From Argopecten irradians (Eukaryota; Mollusca; Bivalvia; Pectinida; Pectinidae), in NCBI RefSeq assembly GCF_041381155.1, contig NC_091134.1, forward strand, positions 55,997,944 through 56,061,943: 64,000 bases of DNA, written 5' to 3'. The position numbers and the translations under genes were made by a program. This document shows, piece by piece, positions 33,501 through 41,747 of this stretch. The notes under the pieces are model-generated. The model saw only the letters and a list, made by a program, of their open reading frames with translations, did no database searches and was not told the DNA's origin. Numbering within the stretch: the first letter of the stretch is position 1; each line of letters starts with the position of its first letter.

Positions 33501-34888
33501 AAGTTGAGAGCTTGCCCCAGTGAGAATGATTATAGTTCTATTCCCTAAATTAGGCAGTTTCTGATCCTGCTAAGCATTCGGCGTAAAGGAAGAGACGACA
33601 TGTTCACCTGTCGTTAAGAGTTACACGGAGACAAAACACGAATATAAATCAGAGTCCGTAAAACGCAGACACACATCAGGCACACAACACAGACATTAAT
33701 ATAACCAACAAACCAACACAAACGTTAAGCTGACTTTCGTGTAACTAATGAAAGTGGCAGCCTTTGTCTAATTTTACCTGTAAACGCGACTAATCCGGTC
33801 GTGGAAGCAAAATTGGTGCCTTTGCCATCAGGTGCGTACACTCTAACATCGATAGTATTATAGATATACACTACACCTCCGTACAAAGAGTCATCGTCAT
33901 CGTCCCGATGTGCCGAACCAGTTCCAGTGAAGATGTAATAATCACCACCATCTATCACTCTTACTTGGACATCCACCTTCACGGGGTACTCGTTGAGATC
34001 ATGAGGAATGATCAGTTGACTCCCAGCGTCTGCTTGTGCCGTCAATGTCAGCCATCCACTTTCGAAAGAGGGCGCATTCAAACTCTTTACAATAAAAACT
34101 GCTGATAAAGGTCAACAGAAACGGTATAAGTGTTGTGCAGTAGAAACTAAACAAATGTTAATACCCTAAAATAAGTAAACAAGCATAAATGTTGGTTGAA
34201 ATATGTAGGTGCGAGTATATGTATGTGTCTTGGTATGGGTGTTCTTTTTGGATATATGTCCTCTGAATATGTTATGGAGATAAGCCGAAAACTGTAAAAT
34301 ATGTGGGATAGAGATATGTTCTCTATCCCACATATTGTACAGCTTGAGGCTTATCTCTAACTTAAAACATAGCAAGGCTTTGTGTTAATAAAGTACACTT
34401 TTATTTCTAATATAAGGCAGTTTTTTTGCCTTTGTCTATGAGCTAAGGTAACTCTACCAATGTGCATTCAACCATGACAAATCCGATATAGACAATTGCA
34501 ACAAAGAATTACCTTTGCCTGTGTTATGTGTGATGAATAGCATTCATGAACAGAATGCATGAAGCATGCTTTTGGGTTGGACAATTATCTGTAAATTCAT
34601 TTTTATCATGTCCACCGACGGTGATGGAGGGATACTATTTTCTCAATTTAAGTGATACATGTATATTAAGGTGGCTTTTACTAAAATCACATTTCTTACC
34701 AATGTCTGATGTGACATATGAAACTAGACTTGCAATTGTTTGAAAGCGTCTTGCTAAAATGATCGCATATACAAGAACTTTCATTGAATTCAGGGGATTT
34801 GAAATTTCGACCTCTCTAGGTAGAGTTTTGGATTTATTTATACCATGTGCAATTTCATTCAACAACCCAATGGGATCTAGATGAAATT
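21436..34888 (-). CDS. Mosaic single-pass surface protein gene (repeat modules, EGF, mucin stalk, sushi, TM), N terminus not seen
   Basis: Join by splice signals, from 5' to 3': 34888-34700, 34101-33778, 32633-32505, 32346-32242, 31899-31801, 31562-31357, 31072-30820, 30688-30584, 30331-29114, 28844-28653, 28241-27976, with the last exon continuing at 21565-21436 beyond a retrotransposon. All junctions are GT/AG. All are phase 1 except one phase-0 join (31357/31072). The product is at least about 1,070 residues: beta-rich Gly/Trp modules, EGF-like, Thr-rich stalk, CCP, a hydrophobic helix, then a short tail. Symmetrical phase-1 exons are the mark of exon-shuffled extracellular proteins. The role is inferred as adhesion or recognition at the cell surface. 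The signal peptide and first exons are not found, and no family name is claimed for the repeat module. Confidence 0.75.
21566..22273 (+). repeat. Gmr1-type 5' LTR
   Basis: 708 bp, TGTTATGTATGACAC to TTCATGTAACA, TG/CA ends with TGTTA/TAACA inverted termini. A likely primer-binding region follows as TGGAGGTTCGTG at about 22279. Its tRNA is not identified. Confidence 0.9.
22404..23502 (+). pseudogene. Gmr1-type gag with coiled coil and SCAN-like capsid region
   Basis: A first open frame starts at an ATG at 22404 and ends TGA at 22623. A second (22633-23502) opens nine bases later in another frame. The second starts with about 65 residues of Glu/Lys/Arg heptads (EKEIREREIEKELREKDIE), a strong coiled coil. 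Then comes PPFQEKEVDKYFLHFEKIA and a helical block LVPEAYRQKFRNSRKRDEQTHVELA with FNRWC. That block resembles the SCAN domain, which is known to derive from a Gmr1-like gag capsid. Gag would multimerise around the RNA. The split between frames may be a real frameshift site or decay. Confidence 0.8.
23547..24473 (+). pseudogene. Gmr1-type zinc knuckle and aspartic protease
   Basis: CNYCKKVGHVMSEC near residue 10 is a clean CX2CX4HX4C nucleocapsid knuckle. About 90 residues on, ILRDTGASHSLIL has the retropepsin DTG, with a flap-like segment and VSLILGNDLAG as the C-terminal strand. A long acidic linker with an RSMSKK segment leads toward integrase. It ends at 24471-24473, with a short non-open stretch before 24538. 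Confidence 0.85.
24538..25641 (+). pseudogene. Gmr1-type integrase, with in-frame stop
   Basis: The N-terminal zinc-binding domain is visible as HDVPMAGHLG and CRSCHTC. The catalytic triad follows: IIDCVG (Asp), QSDQGSNF (Asp) and HPESQGALERFH (Glu). A TAG at 25057-25059 interrupts the frame between the second Asp and the Glu. The same frame reopens (25135-25641). The C-terminal region (DAGDTILALLPIPS) shifts frame near 25510. Position ahead of RT defines the element as Gmr1-like. Confidence 0.88.
25512..26621 (+). pseudogene. Gmr1-type reverse transcriptase
   Basis: After an integrase C-terminal piece and a linker, RT starts near residue 140: IEPSKSEWSSPCVLVPK, YRFCTDFRKVN, VSKFDLLKGYWQVPL with the first Asp, FQYKVMPFGMKNAPATFQ-like blocks, and GYIDDVINY with the paired Asp residues. 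All catalytic residues are present. The frame is lost at 26619-26621, where a one-base change precedes the LMRFLGMAEYYRKFC connection region. Confidence 0.88.
26624..27202 (+). pseudogene. Gmr1-type connection domain and RNase H
   Basis: After the RT stop, the connection region (FLGMAEYYRKFCQNFSDLAA) lies in a shifted frame. RNase H begins at LFVDASDVGVGAVL and continues in the 26876-27202 frame. That frame has STIEKECLALILAL, FTDHNPLTFI and a NILADALSRI end. It stops at 27200-27202, 66 bp before the 3' LTR. At least two frame changes occur. Confidence 0.85.
27268..27975 (+). repeat. Gmr1-type 3' LTR
   Basis: 708 bp, same start as the 5' copy and ending TCATAACA. Its last 18 bases provide, on the minus strand, the five codons and stop that now end the host mosaic gene. 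Confidence 0.9.
27976..28241 (-). CDS. Mosaic gene last exon: juxtamembrane, TM helix, start of tail; broken by an LTR element
   Basis: The exon starts after TTTTACAG in phase 1. It encodes a Cys-containing linker (CQNTYKPVL ... SLTCAND), then a hydrophobic helix ISLGIVGVIILMSVCLVLVL, and a basic start of tail (LYKQFHSSRTHVH). At 27976-27979 ATGG (read CCAT) meets the LTR. Reading on gives five codons and a stop at 27958-27960 inside the LTR. The original tail codons lie at 21436-21565. Confidence 0.8.
28653..28844 (-). CDS. Mosaic gene exon: sushi/CCP domain
   Basis: A 192-bp phase 1-1 exon, acceptor GCTGACAG and donor GTAAAATA. The four Cys and Trp follow the CCP plan: ACGPP, LLYSCDSGF, HTCSGG with VWTGTSP, then VC. 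CCP domains mediate protein binding in complement-type and adhesion proteins. Reading upstream through the intron gives an ATG and a hydrophobic run that looks like a signal peptide (from 28905). That is most simply an intronic accident but could mark a short alternative form. Confidence 0.85.
29114..30331 (-). CDS. Mosaic gene exon: mucin-like Thr-rich stalk with 36-bp tandem repeats
   Basis: One 1,218-bp exon, phase 1-1, with acceptor ACTTCAG and donor GTATGTAA. It encodes 406 residues, over half Thr, Ser or Pro. The centre holds about 21 twelve-residue units of the type STTTSEKPATTI or STTTSETPTTTI. A four-unit (144-bp) block is itself duplicated near 29790-30060. Such stretches carry dense O-glycans and hold a domain away from the membrane (family knowledge). 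The plus-strand open frame through the same DNA is a shadow of the repeat. Repeat number is likely to vary between individuals (inference). Confidence 0.85.
30584..30688 (-). CDS. Mosaic gene exon: EGF-like domain
   Basis: A 105-bp phase 1-1 exon, ATTCCAG acceptor and GTGAGTCA donor, encoding about 35 residues with CGHGSC, then CTCNPNWTGSDC. That is five Cys in the spacing of the C-terminal part of an EGF domain (CxCxxxWxGxxC); the full six-Cys pattern is not all visible. The compact one-exon, phase-1 form is usual for shuffled EGF modules. It separates the repeat modules from the mucin stalk. Confidence 0.78.
30820..31072 (-). CDS. Mosaic gene exon: module 3, second part
   Basis: 253 bp, phase 0 in and phase 1 out, with CTAG acceptor and GTAAGATA donor. 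It contains FAAFGGVVYVYTENQVLLWRP, the third copy of the GGVVYxY...xxLW box, and a C-terminal MSDAAQVTIRVMTAYGTG strand. It sits directly before the EGF exon. Confidence 0.78.
31357..31562 (-). CDS. Mosaic gene exon: module 3, first part
   Basis: 206 bp, phase 1 in and phase 0 out, TTTCTAG acceptor and GTACGACC donor. It starts YVFSARDGWGLNENWWFSSG, then FRIMCWIFPSSETLF and ends in SAILVSAE. The GWG and Trp pairs match the W-rich openings of other modules. It is the only exon of the set with an asymmetrical phase, and its partner below restores phase 1. Confidence 0.72.
31801..31899 (-). CDS. Mosaic gene exon: module 2, third segment
   Basis: 99 bp, phase 1-1, TTTATAG acceptor and donor GTAAAATA. 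It encodes NTGGVLFGYDTSRIRLWASS, equivalent to the YGGVVYIYNTIDVRVYAP end of module 1, so one module is spread over two or three exons here and held in one exon at 33778-34101. Confidence 0.75.
32242..32346 (-). CDS. Mosaic gene exon: module 2, second segment
   Basis: 105 bp, phase 1-1, TTGATCCAG acceptor and GTAAGTAG donor. It encodes YHEITHNLGVYPDLVTVQID, the counterpart of PHDLNEYPVKVDVQVRVID in module 1. That match is the main evidence that the modules are homologous. Confidence 0.75.
32505..32633 (-). CDS. Mosaic gene exon: module 2, first segment
   Basis: 129 bp, phase 1-1, TTTCACAG acceptor and GTACGTA donor. It encodes a GGSYKSGEVKVRAWKLCDIG segment followed by PAFDHQWTAIS. The VKVRAWK strand parallels VRVYAP and IRLWAS in neighbouring modules. 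A single Cys is present. Confidence 0.72.
33778..34101 (-). CDS. Mosaic gene exon: complete repeat module 1
   Basis: 324 bp, phase 1-1, with acceptor TTTATCAG and donor GTAAAATT. The module runs SFESGWLTL, IIPHDLNEYPVKVDVQVRVID, FTGTGSAHRDDDDDSLYGG, VVYIYNTIDVRVYAPDGKG. The motif order (W, then YPxxVxVQV, then an Asp-rich loop, then GGVVYxY and VRVYAP) recurs in exons 32346-31801 and 31072-30820. The Asp-rich loop could bind calcium (inference). A CAGCAG acceptor allows an alternative start three bases on. Confidence 0.75.
34271..34361. repeat. 91-bp imperfect hairpin
   Basis: The arms GTTATGGAGATAAGCC and GGCTTATCTCTAAC enclose a nearly perfect inner palindrome ATATGTGGGATAGAGA / TCTCTATCCCACATAT. 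This suggests a small MITE or foldback remnant. It lies in an intron of the mosaic gene. Confidence 0.75.
34700..34888 (-). CDS. Mosaic gene, most upstream exon detected
   Basis: 189 bp, bounded by an ATATTTCAG acceptor and a GTAAGAAATG donor, phase 1 at both ends. The 63 residues read FHLDPIGLLNEIAHGIN and later MKVLVYAIILARRFQTIASL. They resemble, loosely, the HEITHNLGVYPDLVTVQ segment of a later exon, so this may be half of another copy of the same module. It carries no signal peptide, and earlier exons must exist further right or have been lost. Confidence 0.6.
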
Positions 34889-35429
34889 CTGAAATATTGT
34901 TGAAACAGTATTAAAATAAGTGTAAAACTACAGTGCAGATTATTTGGATATTTAAAATCAAAAGTGGTGTATAAAACAACATGGTTTCAGAATGTGGAAA
35001 TTGGAGTTAATGTTGTAGATAAGTGTTAAATGGTGAATCCATAATAAGGAGAAAATTCTTCTCTTCATATCGATTGTGTGGATTTTTATTTGTAATTTGG
35101 ATTTAAAAATTATGGAATATTCCAGCAGGTTGTGTGTTGTGTGTTAAATTTTTTATGGGATTATGCCTGGAGACATGTACTCACTTGTATTGTGTTACTC
35201 TCCCATAAGTTACCTTTACTGTCTTATAAGTGACTGTCTTATATCAGAGTCACTTATAAGACAGTAAAAGGTAACATATAGGACAGTTACAGGTAATGGT
35301 CCGATAATTCGGGAGTTAAAGTACAGAAACAACAATAGATGACATCACAACTATGTTTTAAATATAGATATAAAGATGTATTGATATAGTTCTTTCATTT
35401 TGTTCTTTTTTCAAGTTAGTCTATATACA
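34889..35429. other. Non-coding, with a 68-bp hairpin at 35209-35276
   Basis: The hairpin arms are GTTACCTTTACTGTCTTATA and its reverse complement with one extra A, around a TGTCTTATATCA loop. No further exon of the mosaic gene was found here on either strand, though small ones could be missed. Confidence 0.6.
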
Positions 35430-35591
35430 TATAGGGATTGGATTTCGTTTTTATGTTAACCATGCTTGTATGGAGCAATTCCTCTAAGAATATATTCTAT
35501 GGGGCGCGTTAGCGCCCCATATTGAATATATTCTTAGAGGAATTGCTCCATACAAGCATGGTTAACATAAAAACAAAATCCAACCCCTATA
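35430..35591. repeat. 162-bp near-perfect hairpin A
   Basis: TATAGGGATTGGATTTCG at the left pairs with the right end (two mismatches), with about 70-bp arms and the centre GGGGCGCGTTAGCGCCCC. The same hairpin recurs at 37321-37482. It precedes a unit starting ATATTTACACT. Confidence 0.9.
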
Positions 35592-35712
35592 TTTACACTC
35601 ACACGACTTTTAATTTATATTTTATGCAATAAAATCGCCATTTGAAAGTGACGTGATTATTCAATAAAAGTCGGTCAAAAGTGGGAGGAGCTTACTCAAT
35701 TGAACAGCGAAT

Positions 35713-35846
35713 GATGACGCTTCACGATGGATACAATGTATTTGTGTTGACGTGTGACTGTCAACACGTGGATTACAAATGATGACGCTTCACGATGGAT
35801 ACAATGTATTTGTGTTGACGTGTGACTGTCAACACGTGGATTACAA
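35713..35846. repeat. 66-68-bp tandem duplication
   Basis: GATGACGCTTCACGATGG through CACGTGGATTACAA occurs twice head to tail. It contains the inverted pair GTTGACGTGTG / CTGTCAACACG. Confidence 0.85.
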
Positions 35847-37320
35847 GCGGTGCATGTTTTATAATACACATGATTAATTTCTCAAAGAACAAAGACAAGA
35901 GAATATGTTTATAACTGACCTATCTCTGTCAGTGGGTTTCACGCCCGTCAACCCAAAAGACTCGATCGTAGGACACAGACACAGAGGTAATGTTTACATT
36001 TGACATCCATCATTTTTAATAAAAATGAAAGCGCTTCTTGTCGCCCCGGTCGGGATATTTTCCCCGTTTCTTTATACAATTGTTAATTTTAAAAATGTTT
36101 GTATCACATATAAATATAAAACATATATGTATTGTTTACATTTTCCCCAAATTCTAAGAAAAACAGCAATATACACGTAATGTTACGTCAAAATGTAAAC
36201 AAAGCCATGCGTTTCTTTTAAAAAAAGTAGCCCCTTTACGTTGCATAGAATATTTTCATACGCAAGTTCAAAGTTTAATGTTACCATGCAGTTATAGTAA
36301 ACAAAATCGGCTAGTACTTACGTATAGTGCTCAAGCCTAGTAAGTGTAAATATAGCGTAATAACATAAAGAATTTTTACACGGCCACATGTGTGAACTCG
36401 GTGACCGTTATTGTGCAGTGAGGCGAAGCTGACGCACGCTTACACACTTTAGTTTGCCCAAGTTGTCAAAATACCGATTTTCAAGTAGCTCAATGTGTTT
36501 GAGATGTCGTCTGACTTGACGATATTACATCCTTCGGAGCCATGTGATTATATAATCTACGCTTAGATCCATATCGCCATCGATAGATGAAACAAATTCA
36601 CTTGTGTTCGATGGATACAATGTATTTGTGGTGACGCGGAACTGTAAACACGTGGATTATTAGCGGTGCATGTTTTATAATACACATGATTAAATACTCA
36701 AAGAACAAAGACAAGAGGATATGTTTATAACTGACCTCTATCAGAGGGTCTCACACCCGTCCACCCCAAAGGCTCGATCGTAGGACGAACATAGGCACAG
36801 AGGTAATGTTTACATTTGACATCCATCATTTTTAACAAAAATGAAAGCACGTCGCCCCGGTCGGGATATTTTTCCGTTTCTTTATACAATTGTTAATTTT
36901 AAAATTGTTTGAATCATATATAAATATAAAACATGTATATATCGTTTACATTTTTCCAAAATTCTATGAAAAACAACAATATACACGTAATGTTGCGTCA
37001 AAATGTAAACAAAGCCATGTGTTTCTTTTAAAAAAAGTAGTCCTTTTACGTTGCACAGAACATTTCCTTACGCAAGTTCAAAGTTCAATGTTACCATGCA
37101 GTTATGGTAAACAAAATCGGCTAGTATAAGCGTATAGTGACCAAGCCTAGCAAGTGTAAATATATGTTTATGGTCTATTTTCTTGTTTGTTTTATCTGAA
37201 ACCCAGTATGAATGAGAATGTCACAATGAGTAAATGACAGTGAAAGATATTACTAACATACAATTAAATTACGGAATGTAAATTTTGGTGTGAAAACATA
37301 TGTAGGAGTGCATGTAATTA

Positions 37321-37482
37321 TATAGGGATTGGATTTCGTTTTCATGTTAACCATGCTTGTATGGAGCAATTCCTCTAAGAATATATTCTATGGGGCGCGT
37401 TAGCGCCCCATATTGAATATATTCTTAGAGGAATTGCTCCATACAAGCATGGTTAACATAAAAACGAAATCCAATCCCTATA
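37321..37482. repeat. 162-bp near-perfect hairpin B
   Basis: It is nearly identical to hairpin A, and its arms match each other even better. The GGGGCGCGTTAGCGCCCC centre is unchanged. It joins unit 1 to unit 2. Confidence 0.9.
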
Positions 37483-38560
37483 TTTACACTCACACGATTT
37501 TTTATTTATATTTTATGCAATAAAATCGTCATTTGAAAGTGACGTAATTATTCAATAAAAGTCGGTCAAAAGTGGGAGGAGCTTACTCAATTGAACAGCG
37601 AATGATGACGCTGCACGTAAGGTAGAATTATTCATCCGCGACGACAAAAAAGTTCAATATTTTAGTGTAAAATAAACATGACAAACAAAGTAAATTTCAG
37701 AGATAATTTTATTTAATCAGATCAGAACTTTAAGTAGGTATTAAATTTTGCAAAAAGTTCATATATAGCGTAATAACATAAAGTATTTGTTCTCGGCCAC
37801 ATGTGTGAACTCGGTGACCGTTATTGTGCAGCGAGGCGAGGCTGACGCACGCTTACACAGTGGAGTTTTCCGAAGTTGTCAAAACACCAGTGTTCAAGTA
37901 GCTAAATTTGTTTGAGATTGTCGTCTGACTTGACGATATTACATCCTTCGGAGCCATGTGATTATATAATCTACGCTTATATCCATCGCCATCTAGGCTA
38001 TAGATGGAACAACTTCACTTGTGTTCGATGGATACAATGTATTTGTGGTGACGCGTAACTGTCAACACGTGGATTACTAGCGGTGCATGTTTTATAATAC
38101 ACATGATTAAATTCTCAAAGAACAAAGACAAGAGGATATGTTTATAACTGACCTCTATCAGAAGGTCTCACGCCCGTCCACCCAAAAGACTCGATCGTAT
38201 GACGAACACAGACACAGAGGTAATGTTTACATTTGACACCCATCACACGTCGCCCCGGTCGGGATATTTTTCCGTTTCTTTATACAATTGTTAATTTAAA
38301 AATTGTTTGAATCATATATAAATATAAAACATGTATTTATTGTTTACATTTTTCCAAAATTCTATGAAAAACAACAATATACACGTAATGTTGCATCAAA
38401 ATGTAAACAAAGCCATGTGTTTGTTTAAAAAAAGTAGTCTTTTTACGTTGCATAGAACATTTTCTTACGCAAGTTCAAAGTTCAATGTTACCATGCAATT
38501 ATGGTAAACAAAATCGGCTAGTATTAGCGTATAGTGACCAAGCATAGCAAGTGTAAATAT
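37478..38560 (+). mobile_element. Helentron-like unit 2, lacking the terminal hairpin
   Basis: It starts TATATTTACACTCACACG and follows unit 1 closely for the first 130 bp (ATAAAATCGTCATTTGAAAG, GGTCAAAAGTGGGAGG). It diverges through a unique 140-bp stretch, then matches the 36.35-37.16 kb part of unit 1. It ends at AAGTGTAAATATATG near 38560 without a hairpin. No coding. Confidence 0.55.
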
Positions 38561-39916
38561 ATGCTTATTGACTGTATTGATGAAATGATACTTTGGAGAA
38601 CAATAAAGAATTATCTAATTATCTATTAATTTATTTAATACCGTATATAGATATTTACTTATTTAAAAAATAGTATTGGTAAATGTTCTGTAGATTCCTC
38701 TATTTGTAATAAACAAAGCCATTGGTAAATAAAATAATAAATACGCAATGAAATATAAAAAAAATGTAGGATGTACAGTGTATACATGATAGCAAAAGTC
38801 ATTTAAAAGACTCAAATCAACGATCTTCAAAATTTGTAAAAACAAAATAGAAGGCTCAATTATTTATCTAAACAACGGTGTGGTCATGGATGTTCTACTA
38901 TATACATTAATGGCGAAGATGCTAAACAGTTGTACATATTGTTAGCTTTAGAATAAGTTAAATATTTCATTTCTACCACTATTGTCTCGATATAGTCCAA
39001 ATTATGATAGAAAAAATATACATTTCCTTAAATGATTATTTAAATCTGGCAAATAGAGTTTGAAATCAAATATTGAAAAGACGCATCAATGAACAATCAA
39101 TATCAAACTAATATTTCACATCCTGTCGTCAGATGATATCGAAATTCCAGTGAATCTGAAACATTGGATCAAGTTAAAAAACGAACACATGTGATAAATA
39201 CATACCATTTAACTGCATGAAGGCAGTTAATGTCAGCTCAGGCAAGTTGTGCATTTCAACTCAGCCGGTCAAGTCTTACCTAAAACAGTTAGTGGCCAAT
39301 GTTCATTTCGTTAAATAGTTCTGACCAGAAAGCAACACGACAATCAATTTTGAATATTTCAGCCAATAAGGTAATATTGCTTGACAAACCAGACGTACAT
39401 ATTCTTTATATTCATTGATTTTGAATAACGGAAAAAAATACGAACGTTAACGATTAAGACCACTCCACTGTTTAAATCAACAGTTAAACTTATAACAATC
39501 AAACTTAGTACTCTCTACTATACAAATTCATTTGATAAATGTAAGTTCAAGGTTAATCTATAATGTAGGTGAGTGTCTGGAATCAATAAAGAAAACCCTT
39601 TGTTAAAATGGCTAATGAAAAATCAATAAACGTTATGAAACTTCAACCTCTGCTGGCCTACATTGCTCTGTAGTATATGAACAACGTTATGCAGAAAAGT
39701 GATGTTTCGCACTATTTGTGCTATGCTAATCCACAAGGCTTGAAACAACTGTCTTACATTTGAATACGTATCCAACTAACAACTGCAATGTACAATAACC
39801 TAGACATACAGAAATTATCGGTTCGGTATACCCTTAAGTGTTGAATTTATCTATCAAATAAACACTGCTATTACTTAAACATTTGCGGTCATGTTAGTCA
39901 GATAGAACAATGTCCG
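38561..39916. other. AT-rich sequence without recognised features
   Basis: No open frame above 60 codons and no repeat shared with the rest of the window was seen. Confidence 0.5.
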
Positions 39917-40239
39917 TAAAGATGCTACACCGCTTACGAAAGGTAATACAGGAGAAGACGAATAAGTAATTTTTATTCAGTTACAAAAGTTACTTACTTC
40001 ACACCATTTCCGCCATTGAAATGGTTGAGCTTCTTTTACTTAAAAGATTAAAGAATAATAATAAATATAAATATTTAAAAAAAACTGATAAATTGCATTC
40101 CGAAAAATACTGATTGCGCATGCACCAAACACAAATTTTCTTTTTTTTAATCGTATTTTTGCGTTACTCAGACATATTTTGAAGAAATTGTTCAAACGAT
40201 GAGTATCGTGTATGGTCTATCCGCGGTTGAGCATCTTTA
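39917..40239 (+). mobile_element. TTAA-type MITE, family 1, copy B
   Basis: Ends TAAAGATGCTACACCGC and GCGGTTGAGCATCTTTA, 323 bp, the most diverged of three copies. It abuts copy C directly. Internal landmarks shared with copies A and C are CAGTTACAAAAGTTACTTAC and TGATTGCGCATGCACCAAA. Confidence 0.75.
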
Positions 40240-40602
40240 TTAAAGATGCTCCATCGCCGACAAATAGTATTTTTTGACTATAAAAAACAGGAGCACACGA
40301 TTTAGTATTTTTCTTCAGTTACAAAAATTACTTACTTTACACCATTACCACCTTTGAAAAGTTTGAGCTTCTAATTCTTCGTCAAGTTAAAAATATGAAA
40401 AATAATTAATTGCATCCCGAAAAAATTCCGACGCACTATATCCTATATGGAATGAAGTACTGATTGCGCATGCATCAAAGGCAAAATGAAAATGTATGTA
40501 TTATTTTTGTGTTATTTAGACATACATACACACGATTGAACACCAATTATTGTTCAAATAATGAATATCATTCATGCTCTGTCGGCGGTGGAGCATCTTT
40601 AA
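40240..40602 (+). mobile_element. TTAA-flanked MITE, family 1, copy C
   Basis: TTAA (40240-40243) is followed by AGATGCTCCATCGCCGACA. The right end is TGTCGGCGGTGGAGCATCT then TTAA (40599-40602). It is the best-preserved copy at 363 bp and is head-to-tail with copy B. A small plus-strand open frame starting inside it (40464) has no motif. Confidence 0.82.
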
Positions 40603-41402
40603 GCTTCTTCAATTGTCAAAACATCATTGAAGCAATATTAATACATTGTAGCTTTTGCAAAAATATCATAAACATTTTTCTGTCCGGTTTAATAGGTGAC
40701 GCGCATTTCGCATGGAAAATCGAATGGCGACATTGTCAATTGCTTATATTTAAGAACCAGCGAGTAAAGCGGAGAGAAATGTACGAAGGGAGGCAATTCA
40801 AATATATTTCATTAATATGAATACCACAACTGCTTTATTGTGAATCCGTAATCGTTAATTTTCTATTTTAGTTTACTATGGAGCGTTTTATCCGATTATT
40901 TTGATATAAAGATATTTTTATTTTGCACTTTAATTATAAAATCTTTTCATGAATTTCAATCTCGATTTTTCATTACCGAGAATACTGAATCGCCAATTTC
41001 ACCGGTGAAAGTGGAAAGTGATTTTTGATGCAGATAATCTTGGGGTAGCAAAATCTGGCAAGCCCCGATTTCTTTTAAATTTTGCATTGTTAAATGTCTA
41101 TATAATTTTAATTACATTGTTTGTGTGGTTTTTGTCAAGGTCATGAATACCCTGGGTATGTGACAAGGAAAACCTTCCTATCCACCGTCTGATTAAAGCT
41201 TATAAAGAATATTCAGTTTTTATTTTATATCCATTATTCATTCTAATTATATTTATAATACGTTTGACTACAAAACTAATCAAAATTGTATTAACAAAAG
41301 ATTAAAAAATAAAGTATACATTTGCAATTACAACATCACAAATTTAAAGCCTACATTTTTATGACAAATCAATGTCCTTATGTCGTTATAAACATCTATA
41401 TC
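40603..41402. other. Non-coding spacer
   Basis: AT-rich, nothing supported. Confidence 0.5.
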
Positions 41403-41747
41403 TTAAAGTGAACAGTCGGGCAAGGATGGCTAAAGTCGGTAAAAATGGTGTGAATGTATCCAGTATAATTTCTTATGAAATGGAAAAATAAAATCTCTCG
41501 TCAAAATCTGTCTTCGTACGAAGAAATTAATTTAAAGTATGGAAATTCTAAAACGTCCTCCCGGCTCACTATGTCCGTGGTTACATTTCCACGCAGCCTC
41601 GCTTTCAATGCTTTCAACTTTTCTTTACTTTAATGGTCAGAACTGGGAAACTAAGCAGAACTTGACCGTCGTATTAATATGTGAGAACTTTTGGAAGGCC
41701 AATGAACGCATTTAGACTGGTTTTCTTTGCCCGACTATTCACTTTAA
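41403..41747. mobile_element. TTAA-flanked MITE, family 2
   Basis: The ends are TTAAAGTGAACAGTCGGGCA and, at the right, GCCCGACTATTCACTTTAA. TTAA flanks 17-bp imperfect inverted repeats starting AGTGAACAGTCGGG. 345 bp, no coding. It shares TTAA ends but no sequence with family 1. Confidence 0.75.

Larger units (their letters stand above)
35588..37482 (+). mobile_element. Helentron-like non-autonomous unit 1 with terminal hairpin
   Basis: It begins ATATTTACACTCACACG. A subterminal inverted partner AGTGTAAATAT occurs near 37153-37163, and a second 36.3-kb occurrence marks an internal copy. The unit ends in hairpin B (37321-37482). The body has no coding and contains two diverged copies of a roughly 550-600-bp block (from about 35725 and about 36607), each starting GATGGATACAATGTATTTGT. 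Short subterminal inverted repeats plus a 3' hairpin are features of Helentron/DINE-type elements. That assignment is inference. Confidence 0.55.

Noticed and set aside
35430-38560. Possible CRISPR-like or satellite array
   Set aside because: Units are long, hairpin-ended and few, with no short regular repeat-spacer pattern. Mobile-element structure fits better.
40464-40820. 118-codon plus-strand open frame
   Set aside because: It begins inside a MITE and runs into unrelated flank, with no recognisable content.
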